Shown here piece after piece: positions 1 to 8,480 of a stretch of DNA of 64,000 nt. The notes under the pieces are model-generated. The model made no database searches. It saw only the letters and a program-made list of their open reading frames with translations, and was not told where the DNA came from. Both the position numbers and the translations under genes were made by a program. The stretch comes from Bradyrhizobium sp. 190 (lineage in GTDB: Bacteria; Pseudomonadota; Alphaproteobacteria; Rhizobiales; Xanthobacteraceae), in NCBI RefSeq assembly GCF_023073415.1, contig NZ_JADPJL010000023.1, forward strand, positions 1 to 64,000, read 5' to 3'. Each line of letters opens with the position of its first letter. The stretch's first letter is position 1.

Positions 1-90
1 CGCACCAAACCCGGCCCCATCACCATCAGGCATGGCCTCCAATACTTCTTGGGCGTCGCCTCCGCGTGGGAAACCCTCAAAGATGTGTGA
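1..90 (+). CDS. C-terminal end of an unidentified protein (partial)
   Basis: Frame 1 is open from the first base to a TGA at 88-90 and gives 29 residues ending in AWETLKDV. The KPGP...GLQ pattern is faintly reminiscent of the C-terminus of IS4-type transposases, but this is a weak resemblance from a short piece. The start lies outside the window. A palindromic repeat begins 11 bases after the stop, so this gene ends at the edge of a repeat-rich stretch. Confidence 0.4.
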   Translation, partial: RTKPGPITIRHGLQYFLGVASAWETLKDV

Positions 91-100
91 ATCAGCTAGT

Positions 101-264
101 GCGAACGCAGGGACCCATACGCCGCGGCCCATGTAATGGGCACGACCGAAGACGGCTTCGCTTCAACAACTCACGACCGTAATCGACCAACGCAGAGCGT
201 CAGCCACCGCGCTCCTATCGAGAGATCACGCGGTATGGGTCCCTGCGTTCGCAGGGACGACGAG
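101..264. repeat. Pair of inverted palindromic repeat copies (left of GIY-YIG gene)
   Basis: A reverse copy at 101-120 (CGAACGCAGGGACCCATAC) faces a forward copy at about 213-264 with core GTATGGGTCCCTGCGTTCG. The core is itself palindromic (GTCCCTGCG/CGCAGGGAC). The forward copy and about 35 flanking bases recur in inverted orientation at 579-628, beyond the GIY-YIG gene. Extragenic palindromes of this type are common in Bradyrhizobium genomes. Besides the repeat, the stretch 91-282 shows no gene. Confidence 0.75.
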
Positions 265-282
265 GGAGTGGGCTTTGTATCC

Positions 283-564
283 TCAAACAATCAGATCGCT
301 TAGATCGCGCCACTCCAGATTCTCGCGCTCGATCAGCTCGATCTTCCAGTCCCGCTTCCAGCGCTTGAGCTGCTTTTCACGCGCAATCGCTTCATCCGGC
401 CGCTCGAATGCCTCGACATAAACCAGGCGATAAACGCCGTAGGTTTTGACGAACGAGGAGCCTTCGCCATTGCGATGCTGCTCCATCCGTTTCGCGAGAG
501 AATTGGTCACGCCGATGTAGAGGGTGCCGTGACGCCGGCTCGCGAGGATGTAAACGTAGTACAT
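283..564 (-). CDS. GIY-YIG nuclease-domain protein
   Basis: The 93-residue product opens with MYYVYILASRRHGTLYIGVT, the GIY-YIG signature (YVYIL...LYIG), followed by a conserved R and the E of EKQLKRWKR typical of the small UvrC/SLX1-like family. The family has a single nuclease domain; cellular roles of these short standalone members are mostly unknown. The frame stays open 14 codons upstream to 606, but those codons are translated palindromic repeat (MGPCVRRDD), so I place the start at the ATG ending at 564. No strong ribosome binding site is visible. Inverted copies of the same repeat bracket the gene, which may be more than coincidence. Confidence 0.85.
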   Translation of the reverse strand: MYYVYILASRRHGTLYIGVTNSLAKRMEQHRNGEGSSFVKTYGVYRLVYVEAFERPDEAIAREKQLKRWKRDWKIELIERENLEWRDLSDLIV

Positions 565-578
565 GCGCGAAACACTGA

Positions 579-695
579 TGTCGTCCCTGCGAACGCAGGG
601 ACCCATACCGCGTGATCTATCGATGAGACGCGGTAGCTATAACTTATCACACAACCAGCGCCGGTGGCTATGGGCCCCTGCCTTCGCAGGGTCGA
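579..695. repeat. Pair of inverted palindromic repeat copies (right of GIY-YIG gene)
   Basis: A reverse copy at 579-628 matches 213-264 in inverted orientation over roughly 45 bases with a few mismatches. A diverged forward copy follows at 668-695 (TATGGGCCCCTGCCTTCGC). The first copy overlaps the upstream edge of the GIY-YIG gene, so together with 101-264 there are four copies in R-F-gene-R-F order. Confidence 0.75.
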
Positions 696-719
696 CGGCA
701 GAGTTGCAGCCGCCCGCAC

Positions 720-1610
720 CTACTTCCCGTCCGCGCTCGCCGTCACCGCCCGCACCGGGTCGCCCTCGCGCAGCAGCGCGCCGGCGCGCGCCACCACGAT
801 GTCGCCCTCAGTCAGCCCCGAGGTGATCTCGACCTGTCCGGCCGACATCAGCCCCGTCTCCACCCGCCGCGTTTCGACGCGCGCGCGCCGCACCACCTGC
901 ACCACGGTGCCGGCGGAGCCATAGAGGATGGCGGTGAGCGGCACCGAGACGCCGCAGCTCTGCCCGGTCTTGATCTGCGCGCGGCCTGAGGAATTGACCA
1001 GCAGGCGGCGGTTGGTGGTGACGCCGAGGAACACCTGCGCGAGCTGGCTGTTCGGCTCCACCGTGGTCGACAGCCGCCGCACCTTGCCATCGACCTCACC
1101 GGCGCCGATCACCTTGATCCGCGCGGTCTGGTTGACCTGAAGCTTTGCGATATCACGCGTCGGCACCATGCCGACCAGGTCGAACTCGCCGCGCGCGATG
1201 ATCGAGAACAGCGCCTCGCCCTTGGCCGACGCCATCGCACCGACGGAAGCCGTCGTGGCCGAGATCACCCCGCCCACCGGCGCCTGCACCGTGATCTGCC
1301 CGCCCTCGGGGGGGGTCAGCCGCGCCAGCACCTGCCCCGCGGTAACGCTGTCCCCCGCATCCACCATCACCTCGGCGACCTTCAGCCCCATCCGTTCGGG
1401 GCGCACCTGTGTCTCCTCGCGCGCAATGATGGTGCCGGAGACTTCGACGATGTTGGCGAAACAGGATTTGGCGGCTTTGAGGACGGTGACCGCGGCGCCC
1501 TTCGGGGGAGTTTCTTCTTCGGCGGCGAGGGCAGGAGAAAGGCAGAGCAAGCCCGCGGTAATCAGGGCAGTGAGCTTCGGCGCAAGGTCGCGCGCGGCAA
1601 AGGCGGGCAT
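720..1610 (-). CDS. RND/HlyD-type periplasmic efflux adaptor, orphan
   Basis: A 296-residue membrane fusion protein. A signal peptide (ALITAGLLCLSPALA) is followed by a lipoyl/barrel-sandwich core (VDAGDSVTAGQVLARL...VQAPVGGVIS) and a beta-barrel and membrane-proximal region (VPLTAIL...LTEGDIVVARAGALLREGDPV). Such adaptors link inner-membrane pumps to an outer-membrane channel. It is unusually short, lacking the long alpha-hairpin. No pump gene is adjacent, but the product is clearly paralogous to the adaptor at 12182-13105: both begin the mature part with a conserved CF and end with a CGV.VP..AI motif. The frame also has a TTG at 1616; ATG at 1610 with GGGA upstream is preferred. Confidence 0.85.
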   Translation of the reverse strand: MPAFAARDLAPKLTALITAGLLCLSPALAAEEETPPKGAAVTVLKAAKSCFANIVEVSGTIIAREETQVRPERMGLKVAEVMVDAGDSVTAGQVLARLTPPEGGQITVQAPVGGVISATTASVGAMASAKGEALFSIIARGEFDLVGMVPTRDIAKLQVNQTARIKVIGAGEVDGKVRRLSTTVEPNSQLAQVFLGVTTNRRLLVNSSGRAQIKTGQSCGVSVPLTAILYGSAGTVVQVVRRARVETRRVETGLMSAGQVEITSGLTEGDIVVARAGALLREGDPVRAVTASADGK

Positions 1611-1680
1611 CGGCAATTCCCTCTCAAATTCAGGGTCTTGGATATCAGAAAGCGCGCCTCGCAGCCAAGCGCCAAGAATG

Positions 1681-2110
1681 TCACCCCTCCGCCAGGCTGA
1701 CGGGCTCCGCCGGCCCGGTCATCCCCACGGGCGATGTGCCGCGCGATCACAGGATTGACAGATGACGCATGAGTGAGCGGGAGCATATGGCCGGCGGCCG
1801 GCAAATGCCGGACCTCGGCGCCATCCATGATCGCACCGAGCCGCTGCACCATGCGTTGGGTGAGATAGGGCGACAGCCCGCCAGAAAACAGGAACGCGAA
1901 GCGAGGCCGCTGCGACCGCGACGTTCTCTTCGACGAAGGCCGCCGTTAAATCGAAAGCGAGCTTGCGGGCGCGCTCGACCATGCGAAGGCGCGCGCTGGC
2001 CGGCAGCGGATCCTGCGGTCCCGAGCGGCGATTGGGGCATCGGCGGTCAGTCGTCGACCACGGAAGCCGTCAAGGATCTCGCGGCCGGCGGAAAGGTGGC
2101 CTGACGCGCT
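1681..2110 (-). pseudogene. Decayed alpha/beta hydrolase
   Basis: Reading right to left, three frames each carry part of one alpha/beta hydrolase. One frame gives MVERARKLAFDL... to SLRVPVF (to about 1890), the next continues LFSGGLSPYLTQRMVQRLG and LPAAGHMLPLTH (the GH...H region holding the catalytic His), and the last gives AEPVSLAEG ending at a TGA whose complement is at 1681-1683. At least two frameshifts are therefore needed, and the N-terminal half with the nucleophile is missing or unrecognisable. The rightward limit is approximate. The stretch 2111-2307 shows nothing else. Confidence 0.6.
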
Positions 2111-2307
2111 GTCGGCCTTGCATCGCCAGCGGGCTGGTCCTGCCGGCGATCGGTGCGCATCGCTTCCTCATTTTGATCTGTCACGCAGCCGTGTCCGGTG
2201 CTCGTCGCCGCGCCGAACGCTGCTGACACCATGCTGGCAGCAGGCCTTCGATAGAAAGGTAGGCGTCAAGCTCACCGGGTTCCGGCTACTCTTGAAAGAA
2301 TATCGCC

Positions 2308-2574
2308 ATGACGATGCTGACCACCATTCCGACCTCCGCCACCAGGCCATTTGCCTGGCGAACTGCAGTTTGGCTGGCGCGCCTGCGCCGTCTCGTCAAC
2401 CGCTTCCTTGCGGCGGTGATCGCGCGCCACGAGCGCCACGCCGCGCGCGTAGCCCTGCACAGGCTCGACGACCGCCAGCTCCAGGATATCGCGATGAGCC
2501 GCTCCGAGATCGAGAGCAGGCTCGAAGAATTGGCGCAGACCCGCGCGCGAATGCAGCAGCCCAGTTGGCACTGA
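2308..2574 (+). CDS. DUF1127 domain small protein
   Basis: An 88-residue basic protein whose C-terminal half has the DUF1127/YjiS pattern LHRLDDRQLQDIAMSRSEIE. Family members are short and rich in Arg and hydrophobic residues; some alphaproteobacterial members bind RNA or affect phosphate and stress physiology, but no function can be assigned here. The ATG at 2308 gives a sensible length. It is followed after 52 bases by a large palindromic repeat. Confidence 0.8.
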   Translation: MTMLTTIPTSATRPFAWRTAVWLARLRRLVNRFLAAVIARHERHAARVALHRLDDRQLQDIAMSRSEIESRLEELAQTRARMQQPSWH

Positions 2575-2626
2575 CGGTGGAGAGAACGTGCCGGGTTGTT
2601 TGACATAAGGGCAGAGCCGTAGAGCC

Positions 2627-2711
2627 GTAGGGTGGGCAAAGCGAAGCGTGCCCACCATCTCTCTCCAGCGCGACGTTGCATGGTGGGCATGCTTCGCTTT
2701 GCCCACCCTAC
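2627..2711. repeat. Hyphenated inverted repeat, GGTGGGCAAAGCGAAGCG family, copy A
   Basis: Two arms of about 35 bases (GTAGGGTGGGCAAAGCGAAG and its complement) flank a short spacer, giving a long potential hairpin between the DUF1127 gene and the convergent cyclase gene. Related copies occur at 24544-24635, 26758-26850 and 34389-34481. Each lies just after a stop codon, compatible with a bidirectional terminator-like or extragenic palindrome role. Confidence 0.9.
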
Positions 2712-2719
2712 AAGATCGA

Positions 2720-5179
2720 CTACTGCATCTTCTTCCTTCGCGCCGCCGCCGCATCGACGACATTGTCGACCGCCTCGCGCCAGCTCATGATCTCCGCCGC
2801 AAGAATCGGATGATTGAATCCCTTCAAATTCAAATCATCGATCGGCCGCCCTTCCACCCATGGCTCGACCATCCCGTAGACGCGCCTGCTCACCACGATC
2901 TGGTTGGCCTTGGCTTCATCGCACAGCCGCGATGCCAGATTGGTGACGCTGCCGATCGCGGCGTATTCCAGCCGCTGCTCGAAACCGATCTGGCCAAGCG
3001 TGGCATAGCCCAGCGCAATGCCGATGCCGAAGCCGAGATTGTGGCCGCGGTTGCGCCACTTCTCGGTGAGTTGACCGATGGTGTCGCGCATCTCGACCGC
3101 CATGCGAACGGCGCGCGCGGTGTGGTCGTCGAACTGGATCGGCGCGTTGAACAGGATCATCACGCCGTCGCCGGCATAGCGATCGAGCGTGCCTTCATAC
3201 TTGAAGATGAGTTCGCCGAGCGCGGCGTGATATTCACGCAGCACGTTCATCGCCTCCTCGGGCTCGGTCGTCTCGGTGAACGCCGTAAAACCGCGCAGAT
3301 CGCAGAACACCACCGTCACCTCGCGGCGATGGCTGTCGAGCAGGCCCTCATGGCCGTCGGAGGAGGCAATCAGTTGTGCCACCTGCGGCGCCAGGAAGCG
3401 CTCCAGACGCCGGATGCGCTCGATCTCGCCGAGCTGCGTCTCGACGCGCTCCTCCAGCGAGCGATTCCAGTCCCTGAGCTGGTCGGTCTGCTCCTGCAGC
3501 TTGTCGGCCTGCTCGCGCACGATGTCGTTGGCAGCCAACAGCTCGCGGCTCTTGTGGTCCACCTCGGTGAACAGCCGCGCATTGCGCATCGCCAGCACCG
3601 CCTGGTGCGCAAACGTCTTCATCAGCCCGATCAGGTTGTCGGAGAAATCGCCGGCGTTCTGCCGCAGCACCACCAGCGAGCCCAGAATGCCGGTCTGGTC
3701 GACCAGCGGCACCACCAGCACGGAGTTGAAGCCGGCTTCGAGCGCGACGTCGCGCAAGGGATGTTCGGGCGTCGCGCCGAGCTGGGGAATGGCGATCGGC
3801 TCGCCCGTGGTGGCGGCCACGCCGAGCGGGGAGTTGTCGGCGTTGATGGCGCGGTGGTGGCCTTCGGCCGATTGGTCGATGCCGATGGATTCGGCGAGGC
3901 TGAACTGGTGATTGCCGGCGTCATAGCCGTAGATCAGCACGGCGTCGGCATGGGTGATTTCCAGCGCGCGCGCGGCGACCGTCGGCAGCACGGCGTTGAG
4001 ATCGAGCGAGGAGGCCACCGCGCGGCCGACCTCCTCGAGCACCTTGAGCTCGTTGATCGATTGCGCCAGATCCCGCGTGCGCTCCTTCACCTTGGATTCA
4101 AGGTTCGAATAGGTCTCTGCGAGCTGGCCGGCCATGCCGTTGAACTGGTTGGCCAGCTCCTCCAGCTCGTCCGACGTCTTCACCTCGATGCGGTGGCCGA
4201 AATCCCCGGCGCCGAGACGCCTGGCGCCGGCCTGCAGCGCCGTGATCGGCACCAGCATGCGCCGCGCCATGATGGTGCCGGCGATGATCGCGACCACGAG
4301 GCCTAATCCGATCAAAAGCGCTATCCGTATCAGTTGATCGCGGATCGGCGTCAACGCCTGCGCGGTCTCCTGTTCGAAGAACACATGCCAGCCGAGCTTT
4401 GGCACCAGGCTCGACGTGGTCAGAACGGCGTTGCCCCTGTCATCCTTGCCCGATGCCGGCGCCACGCCGCCGGGCTTGCTGACGGCCAAGACCTGCGGCA
4501 GCTTCGACAGATTCTTGCCGACCTCGGGCCCGCTCGAGGAGGTGGCCAGCACGTCACCCTTGGAATCGGTGATATAGGCAAATGCCACCTTGCCGACCTG
4601 GGCATCGATCAAAAACTCCGACAGGAAATCAAGGTCGATCTCGGCGACGGTGGTGCTGCCATCGGCATGCGACAGCGCGATCGACATCAACGGCCGCTCA
4701 CCGCGGAAGTAGGCCGGTGCAAAACTGGTGCCGCGCGAGATGGTCTCGGTGAATCTGCGGGAAAAATCGGCGCCGCTGCCGAGCGTGACGGTCTGGCGCG
4801 TGTGGCGGAGTTGCTCACGGCCCTGGCCGTTGAGGAACGAGAGCTGGCTGACCTGCGGCACCTGCCGCAGCAGTTGCGCATAGTCTTCGCGGTGCTGCTC
4901 CAGCGTTGCGGCTTCGGTGATCTTGGTAGCGCTGGCGCGCGTCACCCAGGAAATCTGCCGCTCGAGGTCGGACAGCGATTGCTGGATTCGCTTGGCGGTC
5001 GCCTCCGCCTTCTCGCTCATGCCGTCGCTAACCGAGCTCTTGATGCCGCGATAGGTGATCCAGATTTCCATCGCGCCGTTGACCGCCAGCACGAACACGA
5101 CGAGGCCGACCAGGGCTACGACGTATTTGGCGAACAGGCCTTCGCGCAGGAACCCTGCTCTGTCCTTGACCTCGTTCAT
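2720..5179 (-). CDS. Membrane HAMP-GAF class III adenylate/guanylate cyclase
   Basis: From the ATG at 5179 (MNEVKDRAGFLREG) the product has 819 residues. It has a membrane segment near 19-41, a periplasmic Cache-like region, a second membrane segment near 282-304, a HAMP linker (LVPITALQAGARRLGAGDF), a GAF domain (LEEVGRAVASSLDLNAVL onwards), a coiled coil, and a C-terminal class III cyclase domain of about 170 residues. The two metal-binding aspartates are visible in VVFCDLRGF and YAGDGVM. It should make cAMP or cGMP in response to an extracytoplasmic ligand; nucleotide specificity cannot be told from sequence alone. The frame is open to 5272, but that extension is Arg/Pro-rich and not family-like. 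A Crp/Fnr-type receptor gene lies nearby at 7760. Confidence 0.9.
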   Translation of the reverse strand: MNEVKDRAGFLREGLFAKYVVALVGLVVFVLAVNGAMEIWITYRGIKSSVSDGMSEKAEATAKRIQQSLSDLERQISWVTRASATKITEAATLEQHREDYAQLLRQVPQVSQLSFLNGQGREQLRHTRQTVTLGSGADFSRRFTETISRGTSFAPAYFRGERPLMSIALSHADGSTTVAEIDLDFLSEFLIDAQVGKVAFAYITDSKGDVLATSSSGPEVGKNLSKLPQVLAVSKPGGVAPASGKDDRGNAVLTTSSLVPKLGWHVFFEQETAQALTPIRDQLIRIALLIGLGLVVAIIAGTIMARRMLVPITALQAGARRLGAGDFGHRIEVKTSDELEELANQFNGMAGQLAETYSNLESKVKERTRDLAQSINELKVLEEVGRAVASSLDLNAVLPTVAARALEITHADAVLIYGYDAGNHQFSLAESIGIDQSAEGHHRAINADNSPLGVAATTGEPIAIPQLGATPEHPLRDVALEAGFNSVLVVPLVDQTGILGSLVVLRQNAGDFSDNLIGLMKTFAHQAVLAMRNARLFTEVDHKSRELLAANDIVREQADKLQEQTDQLRDWNRSLEERVETQLGEIERIRRLERFLAPQVAQLIASSDGHEGLLDSHRREVTVVFCDLRGFTAFTETTEPEEAMNVLREYHAALGELIFKYEGTLDRYAGDGVMILFNAPIQFDDHTARAVRMAVEMRDTIGQLTEKWRNRGHNLGFGIGIALGYATLGQIGFEQRLEYAAIGSVTNLASRLCDEAKANQIVVSRRVYGMVEPWVEGRPIDDLNLKGFNHPILAAEIMSWREAVDNVVDAAAARRKKMQ

Positions 5180-5347
5180 CCGGACCCTCGTGCGCCACGG
5201 CCTGCGCGCGCATCGGTTTGTCACTGGCGCCGGTCTGTCTCGGCAGCCCCGGCATAGGGGCCTGTTTAGCACGAATTGGGGGGAGGGGCTGTGAGCCCGC
5301 CAACATGGTTAGCCCTGATTTAGGGCAGGAATCGCAGGATTCATCGC

Positions 5348-5428
5348 CATGCCTGGGCTTGTCCCGCGCATCCACGCCCTTCGATCGCCTCAGCAAAGAT
5401 GTGGATGGCCGGGACAAGCCCGGCCATG
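5348..5428. repeat. Inverted repeat with GGCCGGGACAAGCCCGGCC-type arms
   Basis: The arm at 5348-5375 and the arm at 5401-5428 are reverse complements at about 25 of 28 positions (CTGGGCTTGTCCCG against CGGGACAAGCCCGG). This is the widespread Bradyrhizobium palindrome type. It lies between the AsmA gene's 3' end and the cyclase gene's 5' end; nothing else is seen in 5180-5442. Confidence 0.85.
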
Positions 5429-5442
5429 ACGGAGAGGGAGCC

Positions 5443-7536
5443 TCACCGATTGAAAAGCTGCCGCAAGACCTCGTTCATTGGCTGACTGTCCTGCTCGGCG
5501 GTCGTATCGCTCGGCGGCGCCGGAGGGGCGGGCTCGTCGGGAGCGGCTTGGGTCGGCGCCTCGGCGGGCGAGGTGCGGCTCGGGATGCTCCGTTGACCGC
5601 CCGGCCGCGCACCGCCTTGACCTTGCCCTTGGCTCTGACCGGCGCCGCCTTGATTCAATCCGCTCAGGCCCTGCTGCAAGAGATTGCCGATGGTCTCGCC
5701 GAGCTGGCCGCCGAGCGGACCAGTCGGCTGCTGGCCACCAGCCGCGCCCTGTCCACCGGCACCGCCTTGTTGTCCGCCGGCCGTGCCCGGCTGTCCGCCA
5801 AGCAGGCTGCCGATCGCGGCCCCAAGCCCGGCGCCGTTCTGGCCGAACAGGCCCTTGCCCATTTCCTTCAGCTTGGCATAGGCGGCGTCGGGATTGTCGA
5901 GGATGCCCTGCATCTCCGGATAAATCCGCGGCGCGCCCCACGGGCCCGAGATCATCACGGGAATGCCGAGCCCGACCGGATCGGTGACACGGCCCTGGCC
6001 TTCGGTGGTCATCACGAGCTTCGGCTCGACGCGGAATCCGATCTGCTTGGTGCCGAGGTCGATGGTGCCTGCGCCGGTCATCTTGACCAGCGGGCCGACC
6101 AGATTGAGATCGGTGGTCTGCGCCTGGCCCTTGTCGATCTTGAACGACGCCGACAATTGCGAGAGATCCGTCGCCTTCTCCTCGCTCTCCTGCCAGCCCG
6201 ACAAGGTGCTCGCCGTCAGCGACCGGATCATCTGCGCGACGTTGAGCCCCTTGATGGCGCCGTCCTGAAATACGACGAAGGCGGTGCCGGCCATGTTCGA
6301 CATGATCGCGCGCTGGCTGGTGCCGGAGGAGCGCACGCTGAGCTTCGCCTGCATCTTGCCGTCGATCCTGTCGAAATCCGCCAGGCCCTGCAGCAGCGGA
6401 AGCGCGCGTACGCCGGCAAGGTCGGCCCGCATCGCGTAGGTGGGATTGGCGGTGGAAACGTCGACGGTCAGATCGCCGTTGGCGTTGCCCTCATAGGCAC
6501 CGAGGTTCGAAACCTGCGCCTTCAGGACGCCGCTTGCGAGCGTGGCGTCGATCGCGGCGGGGGTGAAGCGCGCGTCGCCGACGTTGAGCTCGGCCGCGGA
6601 AATGCGCACCTGCAGGTCGATATAGTTGAGGCCGTTGATGTCGATCGGCGCACTGCTCCAGGGCTGCGCCGACGAACTGCCGGTGCTGCGCGTCGTCGCG
6701 ATCGCGAGCTTCTGGAAATCGAGGTCGAGCTTCACCAGCGGCTTGCTCGACAGATCGACCGAGGCCCAGCCGTTGAATGCGGCATCGCCGAGCGCGCCGG
6801 TGACGCCGTTGATCATCACGACCGAGCCGTTGAGGCGGGCTTCGGCCTTGGCCGTGAGCGGGGCGCGCAACAGGTCTGGCGCGTCGATCTTGATCTCGGC
6901 CGGGATATTTTGCCGCTCGATCGGCGGCGCCGGCGCCGCCGCCTTGATCTCGAATTTCAGCGGATAGCCGTTGCGGCGGGCGCTGCCGGACACCACGACC
7001 TTGCGGTCGGAATCGATGGTGACGTCGGCGTTGACGGTCTCGATCCTGTTCTCGACGCGGTCGCGCAGGTTGGAGAACACGATGGTGCCGCCGGTGACGC
7101 TGATGTGCTCGATCGAAAAGGCGTCAGCCGCCTTGCCGGCAGCAGGCTTCGAGGGAGGACTGGCCTCCCTGACGCGCTCGCGCCGCAGCGGCAAGTTCAC
7201 GACCGGGCGGACGATGACGAGCTCGGTGATGTACGGCTTGCCTGCCCACAGGCTCGCGAGCGTCACGTCCGCCTCTATGCTTGAGGCCGTGAAGCGGTGG
7301 TTGATGTCGCGGTCCTTCGGATCCTGCAGCGTGACATCGTTCAGCGTGATGTTGAGCGATGGCCACAGGCCGATCTTGGCGCCGCCATTGATGGCGAGCT
7401 TGTAGCCGGTCTCGCGCTCGACCCGTTCCTGGATCTGCGCCGTCAGGAAGCCGGACGGGATGCCGATCACCAGCAGCAGCGCGATGACGACGATCACGGC
7501 GGCAATGGCGGCGCCGGCAAGTTTCAGTGCTTTCAT
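5443..7536 (-). CDS. AsmA family protein
   Basis: A 697-residue protein with an N-terminal membrane anchor (IAAVIVVIALLLVIGIPSGF), the AsmA N-terminal domain (GGAKIGLWPSLNITLNDVTL), a long beta-rich middle, the conserved C-terminal AsmA_2 part (GTIDLGTKQIGFRVEP) and a low-complexity Gly/Gln/Pro tail from about residue 570. AsmA-like proteins bridge the periplasm and are implicated in lipid transport and outer-membrane assembly. The start at the ATG ending at 7536 gives a typical MKALKLAGAAIAAV anchor. The repetitive tail is the part most likely to vary between strains. Confidence 0.9.
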   Translation of the reverse strand: MKALKLAGAAIAAVIVVIALLLVIGIPSGFLTAQIQERVERETGYKLAINGGAKIGLWPSLNITLNDVTLQDPKDRDINHRFTASSIEADVTLASLWAGKPYITELVIVRPVVNLPLRRERVREASPPSKPAAGKAADAFSIEHISVTGGTIVFSNLRDRVENRIETVNADVTIDSDRKVVVSGSARRNGYPLKFEIKAAAPAPPIERQNIPAEIKIDAPDLLRAPLTAKAEARLNGSVVMINGVTGALGDAAFNGWASVDLSSKPLVKLDLDFQKLAIATTRSTGSSSAQPWSSAPIDINGLNYIDLQVRISAAELNVGDARFTPAAIDATLASGVLKAQVSNLGAYEGNANGDLTVDVSTANPTYAMRADLAGVRALPLLQGLADFDRIDGKMQAKLSVRSSGTSQRAIMSNMAGTAFVVFQDGAIKGLNVAQMIRSLTASTLSGWQESEEKATDLSQLSASFKIDKGQAQTTDLNLVGPLVKMTGAGTIDLGTKQIGFRVEPKLVMTTEGQGRVTDPVGLGIPVMISGPWGAPRIYPEMQGILDNPDAAYAKLKEMGKGLFGQNGAGLGAAIGSLLGGQPGTAGGQQGGAGGQGAAGGQQPTGPLGGQLGETIGNLLQQGLSGLNQGGAGQSQGQGQGGARPGGQRSIPSRTSPAEAPTQAAPDEPAPPAPPSDTTAEQDSQPMNEVLRQLFNR

Positions 7537-7759
7537 ATCGACATTCCAGACCGCGCGAACGGCACTTATTTCGGTGGCGCGAGACGCGGGCGCAACCGGT
7601 CAGGCGAGCTTATCCCGGAAAGGGGTGGGGCCCAAAGAAGCCAAAAATATTCCGGGGGTACTGCAAAGTTATGTGACTTATGACACACTCGGCGGCGCTG
7701 GAATCCTGCTAACGGCCCAAGTGGGGCAGGTCCGGGCCGATTTGGAAGGTAATAGTACA

Positions 7760-8434
7760 ATGAGCAAACAGGCCGAATTTGCGGTCATTTTGAAAATGAA
7801 CCCGATGTTTGCGGATCTGGGCGCCGACGAGTTGCAGCGCATCTCCGGTCTTTGCCACACCGAGCAGCTCGGCCTCGGCCAGATGCTGTTCCAGAAGGGC
7901 GATGCGGGCGATGCCCTGTACGGGGTCCGCCGCGGCCAGATCCGGATCGAGACCGGCGCCTCCGACGGCAGCCGCCTGACGCTGAATTTCATGGGCCCCG
8001 GCGATCTGTTCGGCGAGGTCGCCGTCCTGGACGGCCAGAGCCGCACCGCGGACGCCACCGCCGGCGAGCCGTCGGAACTGTTCGTGCTGCGGCGCGAGGA
8101 TTTCCTCGCCTTCCTGGAACGCGAGCCCAAGGTCGCGATCAAGATCATGATGCTGCTCTGCCAGCGCATCCGCTGGCAGAGCGAGCGGATGGAAGAATCC
8201 GTGCTGCAGCCGCTGCCGGTCCGCCTGGCGCGAAGGCTCTGTGCGCTGGCCTCTGACTTCGGTTCCGAAGTGCACATCTCGCAGGAGCAACTCGGCGTCT
8301 TCGTCGGCGCCGCGCGCGAAAGCGTCAACCGTCAACTGCAGCTCTGGCGCAAGGACGGTATTCTCGATCTGCAGCGCGGAAGAATCCTACTGCAGAACAT
8401 GACCAAGCTGACGGCGGTGGCAAGGAACGAGTGA
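7760..8434 (+). CDS. Crp/Fnr family transcriptional regulator
   Basis: A 224-residue protein with an N-terminal cyclic-nucleotide-binding fold (GDLFGEVAVLDGQSRTA, the family phosphate-binding cassette with a conserved Arg) and a C-terminal winged helix (ISQEQLGVFVGAARESVNRQL). It lacks the N-terminal cysteine cluster of FNR, so a nucleotide-sensing Crp-like role is more likely than oxygen sensing. The frame is open far upstream; ATG 7760 with GGAAGG about 10 bases before it fits the usual N-terminus. The upstream 220 bases hold no gene. The receptor lies 2.6 kb from the nucleotide cyclase gene, but a link between them is only inference. Confidence 0.93.
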   Translation: MSKQAEFAVILKMNPMFADLGADELQRISGLCHTEQLGLGQMLFQKGDAGDALYGVRRGQIRIETGASDGSRLTLNFMGPGDLFGEVAVLDGQSRTADATAGEPSELFVLRREDFLAFLEREPKVAIKIMMLLCQRIRWQSERMEESVLQPLPVRLARRLCALASDFGSEVHISQEQLGVFVGAARESVNRQLQLWRKDGILDLQRGRILLQNMTKLTAVARNE

Positions 8435-8480
8435 GGTTCTCTCCGTCGTCAACCATGACCTGCTGTGGTATGGTGACCGC

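Noticed and set aside
2648..4306. Long plus-strand open frame opposite the cyclase gene
   Set aside because: His/Arg/Gln-rich antisense shadow of the cyclase coding sequence; no domain and no ribosome-binding site.
5218..7284. 688-codon plus-strand frame opposite the AsmA gene
   Set aside because: Its sequence is the complement of a clear AsmA gene with typical GC-rich shadow composition.
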